From: Suilimivivens sp964402925
GTDB lineage: Bacteria > Bacillota > Clostridia > Lachnospirales > Lachnospiraceae
Length of the DNA: 64,000 bases
NCBI GenBank assembly: GCA_964402925.1
Contig: CAYOED010000008.1
Location: 1-64,000, forward strand
Direction: 5' to 3'
The translations under genes were made by a program, and so were the position numbers. Under the pieces are notes generated by a model. That model was not told the DNA's origin. It searched no databases and worked only from the letters and a program-made list of their open reading frames with translations. Below are positions 7,608 to 16,323 of the stretch, one piece after another. Each line of letters starts with the position of its first letter. The first letter of the stretch is position 1.

Positions 7608-8669
7608 ATGCCTATACCTACAATAGAAGAAATGCTGCGGATCGCAAAATCAGCAGGAGCTTCTGATGTACATGTCACAGTGGGAATACCGCCTAAGATG
7701 CGGGTTAATGGTAAGTTGATTACCATGGAGTTTGACAGACTTATGCCAAATGATACTCAGCAGATGCTGCTGGGGATTATGAATGAGGAACAAAAGAAGC
7801 GTTTTGAAGAGCGGGGCGAATACGATATGTCCTTTTCCATACCGAATATGGGTAGGTATCGTATAAATGCTTATAAGCAAAGGGGATCCGTAGCGATTGC
7901 CCTTCGACTCGTGGGAACTCATGTACCGTCGGCGGAAGAGCTTGGGGTTCCTGATTCCGTTATCAATCTGTATGAGAAAAAAAGAGGACTGGTGCTGGTG
8001 ACGGGACCTACCGGCAGCGGTAAATCAACAACGCTTGCGGCAATTATTGATAAGATAAACAATAATAGGGAGAGCCATGTTATTACCCTTGAAGACCCAA
8101 TCGAGTATCTCCATCATCATAAGCTTTCCATTGTCAATCAAAGGGAAATCGGTCTTGATACACAGTCTTATGCTAATGCGCTGCGGGCGGCGCTGCGGGA
8201 AGACCCGGATGTAATCCTGGTAGGTGAAATGCGTGACTTTGAGACCATCAGTGTGGCAATTACAGCAGCGGAAACAGGACATCTGGTATTATCCTCTTTA
8301 CATACCTTAGGCGCGGCAAGTACGGTAGACCGTGTTATTGATGTTTTTCCGTCCCACCAACAACAGCAGATCAGAGTGCAGTTTGCCAATGTGCTCGAAG
8401 CAGTGGTTTCCCAGCAATTGATACCAAAGAAAGATGGAGATGGGAGAATTGCAGCATTTGAGGTGCTTCATGCAAATCAGGCGGCGCGTAATCTGATTCG
8501 GGAAGGTAAATCCCATCAATTAAAGACGGTGATGCAGACCAATCGTAAGCTTGGAATGATCACGATGGATGAGACCATTACCCAACTCTATGCGGATGGA
8601 AAAATCAGCAAGGAAATGGCAATCCAGTTCGCCCAAGATTCAGATGGAATAAAAAATAAATTATTTTAG
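7608..8669 (+). CDS. pilT: PilT-family twitching/retraction ATPase
   Basis: 353-aa hexameric secretion ATPase. The N-terminal PAS-like domain begins IPTIEEMLRIAKSAGASDVH, followed by Walker A GPTGSGKSTTL, Walker B ILVGEMRD, the His box HLVLSSLHTLGA, and ARNLIREGK, the PilT-specific version of the AIRNLIRE motif needed for pilus retraction. That motif separates it from assembly ATPases (PilB/GspE), which are not in the window. I take ATG 7608, with GAGG 8 nt upstream, over ATG 7578, which has none. It presumably retracts a type IV or competence pilus. A terminator follows at 8725-8764. Confidence 0.92.
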   Translation: MPIPTIEEMLRIAKSAGASDVHVTVGIPPKMRVNGKLITMEFDRLMPNDTQQMLLGIMNEEQKKRFEERGEYDMSFSIPNMGRYRINAYKQRGSVAIALRLVGTHVPSAEELGVPDSVINLYEKKRGLVLVTGPTGSGKSTTLAAIIDKINNNRESHVITLEDPIEYLHHHKLSIVNQREIGLDTQSYANALRAALREDPDVILVGEMRDFETISVAITAAETGHLVLSSLHTLGAASTVDRVIDVFPSHQQQQIRVQFANVLEAVVSQQLIPKKDGDGRIAAFEVLHANQAARNLIREGKSHQLKTVMQTNRKLGMITMDETITQLYADGKISKEMAIQFAQDSDGIKNKLF

Positions 8670-8724
8670 ATGACAACATATCTTTTTTATGAAAATTTAA
8701 TTGCTTTTCGATTCGGAATCTAGT

Positions 8725-8764
8725 AAAGTAGATGTATCTTTAAGATATATCTACTTTTCTTACA
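8725..8764 (+). terminator. Intrinsic terminator after pilT
   Basis: A 15-bp stem (AAGTAGATGTATCTT with AAGATATATCTACTT, one G-U pair) has a 2-nt centre and runs into TTTTCTT. The rest of the 210-bp pilT-yifB gap is AT-rich with a GGTC-type ribosome-binding region and no further gene. Confidence 0.8.
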
Positions 8765-8879
8765 ATAAGCTGGCTCGCGAAGCGTGACAGCGTTTGTTCA
8801 AAATTTTTCCAATTTTAATTTTATTTTTACTATCCTGACCTGAGGGTACAATCGGGTCAAAGGAGGAAAGGGGGTTTTT

Positions 8880-10436
8880 TTGTTCAGTACGATTTTATCA
8901 GGAACGATTTATGGTATTGAGAGTCATCTGGTACACGTGGAGGTGGATCTGTCATCAGGCCTGCCCTGTTTTGTCATGGTGGGAAGCCTTGGAGGAGAAG
9001 TAAAGGAATCGGGGGAAAGGGTAAGGATCGCGCTCAAGAATACCGGAATTACCATACCGCCGATGCATATTTCCGTCAATCTTTCCCCGGCGGATTTAAG
9101 AAAAGAAGGAGCGGGATTTGATTTATCTATCGCAGTGGGGGTGCTTATCGCAATGGAAAAACTTCCCTGCGGCTGTGCAGATAATCTGCTGGTATTAGGT
9201 GAACTGGGATTAGACGGGGAGGTAAAGCCAATAAGAGGTGTTCTTCCGGTGGCATTAGGAGCGGTGCGTGAAGGAATAAAAAGGTGCCTTGTCCCAAAAG
9301 AAAACGTGAGAGAAGCAGCAGCGGCAGCCGGTATGAAGGTTGTAGGGGTTTCAAATCTTGGACAGGTGATCGATTATTTAAAATGTTCCGAAGAGGAACG
9401 CGAAGCCATACTGCCGGCAGAAGAAATCTGCCAGGAAAAACTTCTTTGTGACGGGGAAAACGGCAGAGAAAAAAGGTACAGAGGAGATTTCTCTGAAATT
9501 GTCGGTCAGGAAGGTGTGAAGCGGGCGGCATTGATAGCGGCAGCGGGATTTCATCATATGTTGATCATGGGACCTCCGGGTTCAGGAAAAACCATGATTG
9601 CCAAGCGCATTCCAACCATTCTGCCGCCGCTGTCCTTGGAGGAGAGTCTTGAAATTTCTTCTATTTATAGTATTTCAGGGAATCTTCCCGCCGGAAGCGG
9701 CTTGCTCACTCAAAGACCTTTTTTAAGCCCTCATCACACAATATCGCCTCAGGCGCTTTCAGGCGGCGGTAAAATTCCAAAGCCGGGGGTTATCAGTCTG
9801 GCACACAGGGGTGTCTTGTTTTTGGATGAATTGCCTGAGTTTAGAAGGCAGACTCTGGACTTACTTCGCCAGCCCTTGGAAGACCGGGAAATACAGATTG
9901 CCCGCACAGGAGGCTCTTTTACCTATCCGGCAGATGTGATGCTTGTGGGAGCCATGAATCCTTGTCCCTGCGGATATTATCCGGATATGAATAAATGCCG
10001 CTGTACACCCTTTGAGGTACATCATTATCTGAGCCATATATCAGGACCGATTCTGGATAGAATCGATCTTAGCGTTGAAGCGTGCAAGGTAGAGGTCAGC
10101 CAGCTGCAGTCAGGGCAAAGAGGCGAGAGCAGCGCGAGTATGCGGAAAAAGGTTATGATGGCAAGAAAAAAGCAGGAAATGCGATATCGAGGCAGCCGTT
10201 ATCGGTTTAATTCAGAGCTTGCCGTTGGAGATCTGGAAAAATACTGTTATCTGGAGAAAGAAGAGATGGAGATGGTGGAGAAGCTGTTTGGAACGCTTGA
10301 ATTGAGCGCAAGAGCCTATCACAAGCTTTTGAAGGTTGCCAGAACCATAGCGGATTTAGAACAGAGTGAACGTATTTTAAAAGAACATCTTATGGAGGCA
10401 GTGTGCTATCAGACGGGAAATAAAATAGGGAGGTGA
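8880..10436 (+). CDS. YifB/ComM family Mg-chelatase-like AAA+ ATPase
   Basis: 518 aa. The N-terminal ChlI-type fold (residues 20-145) is followed by an AAA+ module with GPPGSGKTM (Walker A), LFLDELPEF (Walker B) and NPCPCGYYPD, a Cys cluster typical of this family, and then a helical C-terminal domain. ComM is a hexameric helicase that promotes branch migration during integration of transforming DNA. Start is TTG 8880 (MFSTILSGTIYGIE matches family N-termini); AGGAGG lies 13 nt upstream. The gene's stop overlaps the ribosome-binding site of dprA, so the two are translationally close and probably serve natural transformation together. Confidence 0.93.
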   Translation: MFSTILSGTIYGIESHLVHVEVDLSSGLPCFVMVGSLGGEVKESGERVRIALKNTGITIPPMHISVNLSPADLRKEGAGFDLSIAVGVLIAMEKLPCGCADNLLVLGELGLDGEVKPIRGVLPVALGAVREGIKRCLVPKENVREAAAAAGMKVVGVSNLGQVIDYLKCSEEEREAILPAEEICQEKLLCDGENGREKRYRGDFSEIVGQEGVKRAALIAAAGFHHMLIMGPPGSGKTMIAKRIPTILPPLSLEESLEISSIYSISGNLPAGSGLLTQRPFLSPHHTISPQALSGGGKIPKPGVISLAHRGVLFLDELPEFRRQTLDLLRQPLEDREIQIARTGGSFTYPADVMLVGAMNPCPCGYYPDMNKCRCTPFEVHHYLSHISGPILDRIDLSVEACKVEVSQLQSGQRGESSASMRKKVMMARKKQEMRYRGSRYRFNSELAVGDLEKYCYLEKEEMEMVEKLFGTLELSARAYHKLLKVARTIADLEQSERILKEHLMEAVCYQTGNKIGR

Positions 10437-10440
10437 ACAG

Positions 10441-11553
10441 GTGGAGGAGGAAAAAGCATATCGGTATTGGATGCATAACCTGCCAGAGATAGGAGATAGA
10501 ACCATAGAAAAGCTGTTAAAAGAATTTGGAAGTGCAAAGGACGTTTATCGTGCAAGGAACAATCTGCCAAAACAGATGCTGAGAAAAAATGCAGCGGAAG
10601 GAATAAAGGAATTTTCAAAAAAATGGGAGATAGAAAGGCAATATGTTAAACTGCAGGAAAGCGGAATCCGGTTTTATTCCCTGGAAGATGAGGAATATCC
10701 GGCAAGGCTCAGGAAACTGGTACATCCACCCTACGCGCTGTACTGTATAGGAAATATGCCGGAGGAAGAGTGTCCTTCCATAGCGATTATAGGGGCAAGG
10801 GAATGCTCCGAATATGGAAGATACATGGCGGAGGCTTTTGCAGGGAAAATGGCGGATGCGGGGGTAGCCGTTGTGAGCGGGATGGCACGGGGAATTGATG
10901 GAATCAGTCAGCGGGCAGCCGTGGATAAGAAAGGCAGGACCTATGCCGTACTTGGCAGCGGGGTGGACGTATGTTATCCTGTCTCGAATAAGAAGTTATA
11001 TCAGGATATTCAGATTACAGGAGGGGGGATTTTGTCTACTTTTCCGCCGGGAACATGTCCCCATAAGACCCAGTTCCCGGAGCGGAATCGTATTGTGGCA
11101 GGTTTGTCGGATGTGATTCTGGTAGTAGAGGCGAGGGCAAAGAGCGGTACGTGGATTACCGTGGATATGGCGCTTGAACAGGGGAAAAATATTTATGCCG
11201 TACCAGGCCGTCTTACGGACAGGCTTAGCGATGGATGCAATCTTTTAATCAGGCAGGGAGCGGGTATTGCACTGACGCCGGAGGATATTCTGGCGGAACT
11301 GGTGGTTCTTACGAACCGGCAGGGAAATAAGAACAGGAAAAATACCGGCAGGAAAAAGAACGATGTTAAGAGCAGCGTTGATTTTTCGAAATTCCTGGAC
11401 TTTTACCCTAAGTCAGCAGATGAAATACTAAAAGAAATGAAAAATGCCGGAATACCGATTGAACTGCCCGGTCTTCTTACCGGATTGATTGGGCTATGCG
11501 TGGAAGGAAGGGCAAAACAGGTGGCAGGGAGCCACTTTGTAAAAGTATTCTGA
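10441..11553 (+). CDS. dprA: DNA-processing protein DprA
   Basis: 370 aa. A helical N-terminal SAM-like domain is followed by the Rossmann DprA core, with IIGARECSEYGR, VVSGMARGIDGISQ and AVLGSGVDVCYP, and a winged-helix C-terminus from about residue 310 to the end. DprA protects incoming single-stranded DNA and loads RecA onto it. GTG start with GGGAGGTGA 4-13 nt upstream. It lies 4 bp after the ComM-like gene and before a prepilin peptidase, which supports a competence role. Confidence 0.96.
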   Translation: MEEEKAYRYWMHNLPEIGDRTIEKLLKEFGSAKDVYRARNNLPKQMLRKNAAEGIKEFSKKWEIERQYVKLQESGIRFYSLEDEEYPARLRKLVHPPYALYCIGNMPEEECPSIAIIGARECSEYGRYMAEAFAGKMADAGVAVVSGMARGIDGISQRAAVDKKGRTYAVLGSGVDVCYPVSNKKLYQDIQITGGGILSTFPPGTCPHKTQFPERNRIVAGLSDVILVVEARAKSGTWITVDMALEQGKNIYAVPGRLTDRLSDGCNLLIRQGAGIALTPEDILAELVVLTNRQGNKNRKNTGRKKNDVKSSVDFSKFLDFYPKSADEILKEMKNAGIPIELPGLLTGLIGLCVEGRAKQVAGSHFVKVF

Positions 11554-11566
11554 AGTAAAGCTTATT

Positions 11567-11595
11567 TTGGGATGACTGCGGATGCAGAATATGAT
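11567..11595 (+). promoter_or_regulatory. Possible promoter for the 58-aa gene and prepilin peptidase
   Basis: TTGGGA (11567-11572), 17-bp spacer, TATGAT (11590-11595), just after dprA. Boxes are moderate matches to sigma-A. Confidence 0.4.
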
Positions 11596-11633
11596 AGAAT
11601 ATCAAAAATCTTTTATATGGAGGTGCAATTAAA

Positions 11634-11810
11634 ATGAATGTATTTTTTTATGAAGTAGTAAGTTTGGACGGCGATTATGCAAATTTAAAGCGGACAGATA
11701 TAGAGAGCGCTGATTTAAAGCTGGTGGCAAGAGCGCTTCTTCCTCCTGAGACTGCCGAGGGAACCAAATTGAAATATGAATGGATGCAGTATGAGATTAT
11801 AAAGGAGTAG
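11634..11810 (+). CDS. 58-aa DUF3006-like small protein
   Basis: ATG 11634 is preceded by GGAGG. The 58-codon frame reads MNVFFYEVVSLDGDYANLKR, then ALLPPETAEGTKLKYEW near the end. The pattern of a short beta strand with xGDYAxL, followed by LLPxxxxEGxxL, resembles DUF3006-type small barrel proteins (inference; no search run). The stop lies 8 bp before the prepilin peptidase start and its last codons contain that gene's ribosome-binding site (AAAGGAG), so the two are probably co-translated. Function unknown. Confidence 0.7.
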   Translation: MNVFFYEVVSLDGDYANLKRTDIESADLKLVARALLPPETAEGTKLKYEWMQYEIIKE

Positions 11811-11818
11811 CAAAAGCT

Positions 11819-12451
11819 ATGGCAGGTACAATAGATGTGCTGCTTGTTTTTACCGCCGGTATTTTTGCAGGCGGTTTTCTGAAACATTGTCTTTGCAGTA
11901 TTGTGCAGATAGAGTTGGAAGAGAGCAGCCCCTTTGTGGAATGTGCAAGTGGGTTACTCTATGTGCTGGTAATCATGACAGTGGGATGGACAGTGACGGG
12001 AGCGCTTTTCTGCATCTGTACTTCCGTATTGCTGGCAGTAGGAATTGTAGATCAGAAAACTTTTGAAATTCCGATAGGATGCAGCATACTGATAGGAGTC
12101 TTGGGCTGCATTCATTTTTTCCTTGATCTGCCGCATTGGCATGTATATCTGGCAGGATTGTTTACATCCAGCAGTCTGCTTGGAGCGGCTTATTTCTTTT
12201 CAAAAGGGAAGGGAATGGGGGGAGGGGATATTAAACTGATGGCAGCAGCAGGTTTTCTGCTTGGATGGGAAAATGTACTGCTTGCCCTTTTCATAGGGGC
12301 AGCATCAGGAGCGGTCATTCATATATTGCTTATGCGGTTTCGAAAGAAAGGCAGAGTGTTGGCATTTGGTCCTTATCTGGCTTTTGGGATTTTCACGGCT
12401 ATGTTGTATGGAGAGGAAATATTGGGACAGCATCTTTTGATTTTTGGTTAA
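11819..12451 (+). CDS. A24-family prepilin peptidase
   Basis: 210-aa polytopic membrane protease with about six hydrophobic segments. The two catalytic aspartates of the GxGD class are visible: D78 in IVDQKTFEIP and D137 in GGGDIKLM. The N-terminal methyltransferase domain of PilD/ComC is absent, so this is the short form, which cleaves but may not methylate prepilins. It could process competence or type IV pseudopilins for the PilT system upstream. No prepilin gene is present in the window. ATG 11819 follows AAAGGAG by about 11 nt. Confidence 0.88.
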   Translation: MAGTIDVLLVFTAGIFAGGFLKHCLCSIVQIELEESSPFVECASGLLYVLVIMTVGWTVTGALFCICTSVLLAVGIVDQKTFEIPIGCSILIGVLGCIHFFLDLPHWHVYLAGLFTSSSLLGAAYFFSKGKGMGGGDIKLMAAAGFLLGWENVLLALFIGAASGAVIHILLMRFRKKGRVLAFGPYLAFGIFTAMLYGEEILGQHLLIFG

Positions 12452-12524
12452 TCTGCGGACGAAGTATGCATATAATAAGTAGAAATCCGTCATTATATTC
12501 AGATGAAATTAATAAAATTTTTAC

Positions 12525-12553
12525 TTGCAACCGCGCAAAAAGTAGTGTATAGT
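12525..12553 (+). promoter_or_regulatory. Sigma-A-type promoter of topA
   Basis: TTGCAA (12525-12530), 17-bp spacer, TATAGT (12548-12553), 37 bp upstream of the topA start. A second TATAAT at 12471-12476 lacks a good -35. Confidence 0.7.
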
Positions 12554-12590
12554 TGAGCACGTTATGAGTAAAAAGACAAGGGGATGTATT

Positions 12591-14666
12591 ATGGCGAAAT
12601 ATCTGGTAATTGTGGAATCACCGGCGAAAGTGAAGACAATCAAGAAATTTTTAGGTTCCAATTACGAAGTGGCTGCCAGCAACGGACATGTCCGCGATCT
12701 GCCAAAGAGTCAGCTGGGAATTGATGTTGAACATGAATATGAACCTAAATATATTACAATCAGAGGAAAAGGCGATGTATTGGCCAATCTGAGAAAAGAA
12801 GTAAAAAAAGCCGAAAAGATTTATCTTGCGACTGACCCTGACCGTGAGGGAGAGGCTATTTCATGGCACCTTCAAAAAGCGCTGAAGCTGGAGGATAAAA
12901 AAGTCTACCGCATCACGTTCAATGAGATTACGAAGAATGCGGTAAAGGAATCCTTGAAGAAAGCCAGGGAAATTGATATGGATCTGGTAAATGCCCAGCA
13001 GACGCGGCGTATTCTTGACCGCATGGTGGGATATCGTATTTCTCCGTTGCTTTGGGCAAAGATAAAGCGGGGATTAAGCGCCGGGCGTGTACAGTCTGTA
13101 GCCCTTCGCATTATTTGCGACAGAGAAGAGGAAATCAATAACTTCATACAGGAAGAGTACTGGACGTTAGATGCTTCTTTCTCTCTGCCGGGAGAAAATA
13201 AACCGCTTACAGCGAAATATTATGGAAAAAAGAGCGGCAAAGTCGCGATATCATCCAGAGAGGAACTGGATCAGATTCTAAAGGAAATTAAGGAAGCGGA
13301 TTTCAAAGTGAGTGAAGTAAAGCGTGGAGAGAGGAGTAAAAAGGCGCCTCTTCCGTTTACTACTTCCACATTACAGCAGGAGGCAAGTAAGGTTCTTAAC
13401 TTCTCTACACAAAAGACGATGCGTCTGGCTCAGCAGCTTTATGAAGGAATTGAAATAAAAGGAAATGGTACGGTAGGTATTATTACCTATCTGCGTACAG
13501 ACTCCACCAGAGTTTCGGGTGAAGCGGAAGATATGGCGGAAGAGTACATCAGGAAAAATTATGGGAAGGAATATGCACTCAAAGGCGGTACTGAGTCTAA
13601 GAATGATAAAAAGATTCAGGATGCCCATGAAGCGATCCGTCCCACAGATATCAGCAGGACGCCGGCAGAAATGAAGGAGTCCTTAAGCAGAGATCAGTTC
13701 CGGCTCTATCAGCTTATATGGAAGCGTTTTACGGCAAGCAGAATGCAGCCCGCCAGATATGAAACTACATCCATTAAGATTGATGCCGGTGAGCATCGTT
13801 TCAGCGTGGCAGCGTCCAAGGTTCTGTTCGATGGTTTTATGAGTGTCTATATGCAGGACGAAGATAAGGAAGAATCAAATATGCTGGTGAAGGGAGTGGA
13901 TTTGACAACGCCTTTAACGCTCATTGGGTTCGAGGAAAAACAGCATTTCACACAGCCGGCGCCGCATTATACAGAAGCTTCTTTAGTCAGAGAACTGGAG
14001 GAGTTGGGAATAGGGCGCCCGAGTACCTATGCACCCACTATTACAACGATTCTGGCAAGGCGGTATGTGGTAAAAGAAGACAAGAATCTTTATGCGACGG
14101 AACTGGGAGAAGTGGTCAACAATATGATGAAAGAGGCCTTCCCGAGTATCGTGGATGTCAATTTTACGGCTAATATGGAAGCGCTTTTAGATGGCATTGG
14201 GGAAGGAACGGTTAATTGGAAAACGGTGGTGTCCAATTTCTATCCTGATTTGGACGAAGCAGTGCAGACGGCGGAAAGGGAACTGAAAGAGGTAGATATT
14301 GCGGATGAGGTTTCTGATGAAGTATGTGAACTTTGCGGAAAACAAATGGTCATTAAATATGGACCTCATGGCAGATTTCTCGCCTGCCCGGGGTTCCCGG
14401 AATGTCGCAATACCATGCCTTATTTTGAGAAGATAGGCGTTTTGTGCCCTAAATGCGGCAAAGACATTGTGCTTAAGAAAACCAAAAAGGGAAGAAAGTA
14501 TTACGGATGTATCGGTAATCCCGAATGTGATTTTATGGTTTGGCAGAAGCCTTCGGGGAAGAAGTGCCCTAAGTGTGATTCCATGTTGCTGATTAAAGGC
14601 GGAAAGCTGGTTTGCATGGATCAAACCTGTGGTTATGTGGAAAAAAATCCGGAAATTGGTAAATAA
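12591..14666 (+). CDS. topA: DNA topoisomerase I
   Basis: Type IA topoisomerase, 691 aa, which relaxes negative supercoils. TOPRIM domain at the N-terminus (KYLVIVESPAKVKTI, ATDPDREGEAISWH). The catalytic tyrosine is Y300 in ITYLRTDSTRV. Three C-terminal Cys4 zinc ribbons begin with CELCGK, CPKCGK and CPKCDS. I start at ATG 12591, which has AAGGGG 7 nt upstream, and not at ATG 12564, nine codons earlier, which has no ribosome-binding site. In Firmicutes topA often lies between dprA and codY, as here. Confidence 0.98.
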   Translation: MAKYLVIVESPAKVKTIKKFLGSNYEVAASNGHVRDLPKSQLGIDVEHEYEPKYITIRGKGDVLANLRKEVKKAEKIYLATDPDREGEAISWHLQKALKLEDKKVYRITFNEITKNAVKESLKKAREIDMDLVNAQQTRRILDRMVGYRISPLLWAKIKRGLSAGRVQSVALRIICDREEEINNFIQEEYWTLDASFSLPGENKPLTAKYYGKKSGKVAISSREELDQILKEIKEADFKVSEVKRGERSKKAPLPFTTSTLQQEASKVLNFSTQKTMRLAQQLYEGIEIKGNGTVGIITYLRTDSTRVSGEAEDMAEEYIRKNYGKEYALKGGTESKNDKKIQDAHEAIRPTDISRTPAEMKESLSRDQFRLYQLIWKRFTASRMQPARYETTSIKIDAGEHRFSVAASKVLFDGFMSVYMQDEDKEESNMLVKGVDLTTPLTLIGFEEKQHFTQPAPHYTEASLVRELEELGIGRPSTYAPTITTILARRYVVKEDKNLYATELGEVVNNMMKEAFPSIVDVNFTANMEALLDGIGEGTVNWKTVVSNFYPDLDEAVQTAERELKEVDIADEVSDEVCELCGKQMVIKYGPHGRFLACPGFPECRNTMPYFEKIGVLCPKCGKDIVLKKTKKGRKYYGCIGNPECDFMVWQKPSGKKCPKCDSMLLIKGGKLVCMDQTCGYVEKNPEIGK

Positions 14667-14719
14667 GTCAGATAATTCAATTGAATTGTGGTAAATATTG
14701 TTGTTTTTGTGAGTAATTA

Positions 14720-14748
14720 TTGAAATTGGTTTGAGGCTGTGATACAAT
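14720..14748 (+). promoter_or_regulatory. Sigma-A-type promoter of codY
   Basis: TTGAAA (14720-14725), 17-bp spacer, TACAAT (14743-14748) with an extended TGA. The string TGTGATACAAT recurs in front of the deacetylase gene (52663-52673). Confidence 0.75.
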
Positions 14749-14816
14749 ACCCTTGAAAGGTTTTGATTCAGTAAAAGAGTTCATAAAACACACCGGCGTT
14801 TGGCAGGAGGTATTAC

Positions 14817-15602
14817 ATGAGCAGCGTACAGTTATTAGATAAGACCAGAAAAATTGGGAAGCTTCTTCACAATAATAATTCCAGCAAGGTTGTCTTTAAT
14901 GACATCTGCTCTGTCTTGTGCGAAATACTGTCGTCTAATGTCCTGGTAATCAGTAGGAAGGGAAAGGTGCTTGGCGTTGGTGATGCTCCCGGAGTGGACT
15001 CCATCACAGAACTTATTGTGGAGCAGGTGGGCGGTTTTATTGACGCTATGCTGAATGAAAGGCTTTTGGCTGTTTTATCCACAAAGGAAAACGTGAATCT
15101 TGAAACCCTTGGATTTGAAGAAAAGGATATCAGAAAATTCCAGGCAATTATTACTCCGATTGAGATTGCAGGCGAAAGGCTTGGAACTCTCTTTATTTAC
15201 AAATGTGCACAGCAGTATGATATCGACGATATCATTCTTTGTGAATACGGCACGACTGTAGTGGGTCTTGAGATGCTCCGTGCGGTTAACGAAGAAAATG
15301 CAGAGGAGAGCCGGAAACTGGCGGTCATCAAATCGGCAATCAACACATTGTCCTATTCAGAGATGGAAGCGGCGGCTCACATATTTGAAGAATTGAATGG
15401 CATGGAAGGAATCCTTGTGGCAAGCAAGATTGCTGACCGCGTGGGAATTACCCGTTCCGTCATTGTTAATGCGCTTAGAAAGTTTGAAAGCGCAGGAGTA
15501 ATTGAGTCAAGATCTTCGGGAATGAAGGGAACTTATATCAAAGTTTTAAACGATATGGTTTTTAACGAAGTGGAAAAGCTGAAAAAAGAAAACATGAAAT
15601 AA
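14817..15602 (+). CDS. codY: GTP- and branched-chain amino acid-sensing repressor CodY
   Basis: 261 aa, the usual length. N-terminal GAF domain (residues 1-155) that binds Ile/Leu/Val, a linker helix, and a winged helix-turn-helix near residues 200-245 (ILVASKIADRVGITRSVIVNALRKFESAGVIE in the family pattern, read in parts as ASKIADRVG and RSVIVNALRKFE). CodY represses stationary-phase functions, including motility genes in several Firmicutes, when GTP and branched-chain amino acids are plentiful. It lies between topA and the flagellar operon. AGGAGG precedes the ATG. Confidence 0.97.
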   Translation: MSSVQLLDKTRKIGKLLHNNNSSKVVFNDICSVLCEILSSNVLVISRKGKVLGVGDAPGVDSITELIVEQVGGFIDAMLNERLLAVLSTKENVNLETLGFEEKDIRKFQAIITPIEIAGERLGTLFIYKCAQQYDIDDIILCEYGTTVVGLEMLRAVNEENAEESRKLAVIKSAINTLSYSEMEAAAHIFEELNGMEGILVASKIADRVGITRSVIVNALRKFESAGVIESRSSGMKGTYIKVLNDMVFNEVEKLKKENMK

Positions 15603-15626
15603 ATTTCATGTGAAAATGTCATGAAA
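15593..15626. promoter_or_regulatory. Cluster of CATGAAA half-sites downstream of codY
   Basis: CATGAAAT (15593-15600) and ATTTCATG (15603-15610) form a perfect 18-bp palindrome over the codY stop. A third CATGAAA follows at 15620-15626, inverted relative to the second. It could be a protein-binding site about 180 bp upstream of the flagellar promoter, or chance in AT-rich DNA. Confidence 0.3.
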
Positions 15627-15679
15627 CTTGTTTCTTGTGTAACTAAATATGGAAACATAATGGATTATGGTTTTAGGAT

Positions 15680-15720
15680 AAAAGGATTTATGGAGCCGAA
15701 TGGCAGGCATGAATCCTTTT
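15680..15720 (+). terminator. Hairpin, probable codY terminator
   Basis: A 13-bp stem (15680-15692 with 15708-15720, one G-U pair) closes a 15-nt loop. Only four Ts end the stem, followed by GCGTGC, so termination may be incomplete and some codY transcripts could read into the flagellar operon. The remainder of the 315-bp codY-flgB gap holds the half-site cluster and the flagellar promoter. Confidence 0.45.
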
Positions 15721-15797
15721 GCGTGCGTAAAAGAAGAGTTTTAATGTGATTTTTTCATAGAAATAAATTCCATAGAGATATTTTTATAAAAAAAATC

Positions 15798-15825
15798 TTG
15801 TCTTTTTATGCAAATAATCTATAAT
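15798..15825 (+). promoter_or_regulatory. Sigma-A-type promoter of the flagellar/chemotaxis operon
   Basis: TTGTCT (15798-15803), 16-bp spacer, perfect TATAAT (15820-15825), about 90 bp before the flgB start. It suggests housekeeping transcription of the early flagellar operon, equivalent to the fla/che promoter of Bacillus. Confidence 0.7.
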
Positions 15826-15917
15826 GTAATAAGGTGGGTGGTGTGTGTGAAAATACATACATGGATTTGGATGGATGGTTTTACGGCACGACTTACTATA
15901 GTGGAAGGGAGCACGGA

Positions 15918-16307
15918 ATGATTAACAGCAACGTATTTGATTATGTAAATGTACTTAGCAAAGCAGCAGACGCGGCATGGCAGAGAAATGAGATCCTGGC
16001 TAATAATATGTCCAATGTGAATACACCGGGATATAAGAGGCAGGATATTGATTTTGAGTCCCAGCTTCGCAGGGCATTGGGGAATTCCAGATATGAGACT
16101 GTGGATGCCAAAGTGGCACATGCAACCAGTGCGGAACTGGAAGCGAGAGTGTATACAGACTCCGCTAATTTTTCCTATCGTCTGGATGGTAATAATGTGG
16201 ATGTGGATACGGAAGGCGTTGAACTTGCTTCCAATCAGATTAAGTATAATGGTCTTGTAGACAGTATCAATCAGGAATTTGCAAATCTCAAATTAGTTAT
16301 GAAGTAG
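15918..16307 (+). CDS. flgB: Flagellar proximal rod protein FlgB
   Basis: 129-aa rod subunit. The N-terminal NEILANNMSNVNTPGYKRQDIDF is the rod-protein signature (read as LANNMSNVNTPGYKR), and the C-terminal helix ends SINQEFANLKLVMK. FlgB forms the most proximal rod with FlgC, FlgF and FlgG, crossing the peptidoglycan. The frame is open up to 15834, but ATG 15918 has AAGGGAG 6 nt upstream and matches family N-termini (MINSNVFDYVNVL), so the 28 extra codons are rejected. First gene of the 40-gene motility cluster. Confidence 0.95.
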   Translation: MINSNVFDYVNVLSKAADAAWQRNEILANNMSNVNTPGYKRQDIDFESQLRRALGNSRYETVDAKVAHATSAELEARVYTDSANFSYRLDGNNVDVDTEGVELASNQIKYNGLVDSINQEFANLKLVMK

Positions 16308-16323
16308 ACTAAGGAGGCAGAAA

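Noticed and set aside
8770..8792. Second copy of the hemW-sigK repeat
   Set aside because: Only a short GCGTGAC-centred similarity with 6723-6740 is seen; arms are missing.
14674..14687. AATTCAATTGAATT palindrome as a CodY box
   Set aside because: Differs from the AATTTTCWGAAAATT consensus at the central positions; most likely an AT-rich chance palindrome.
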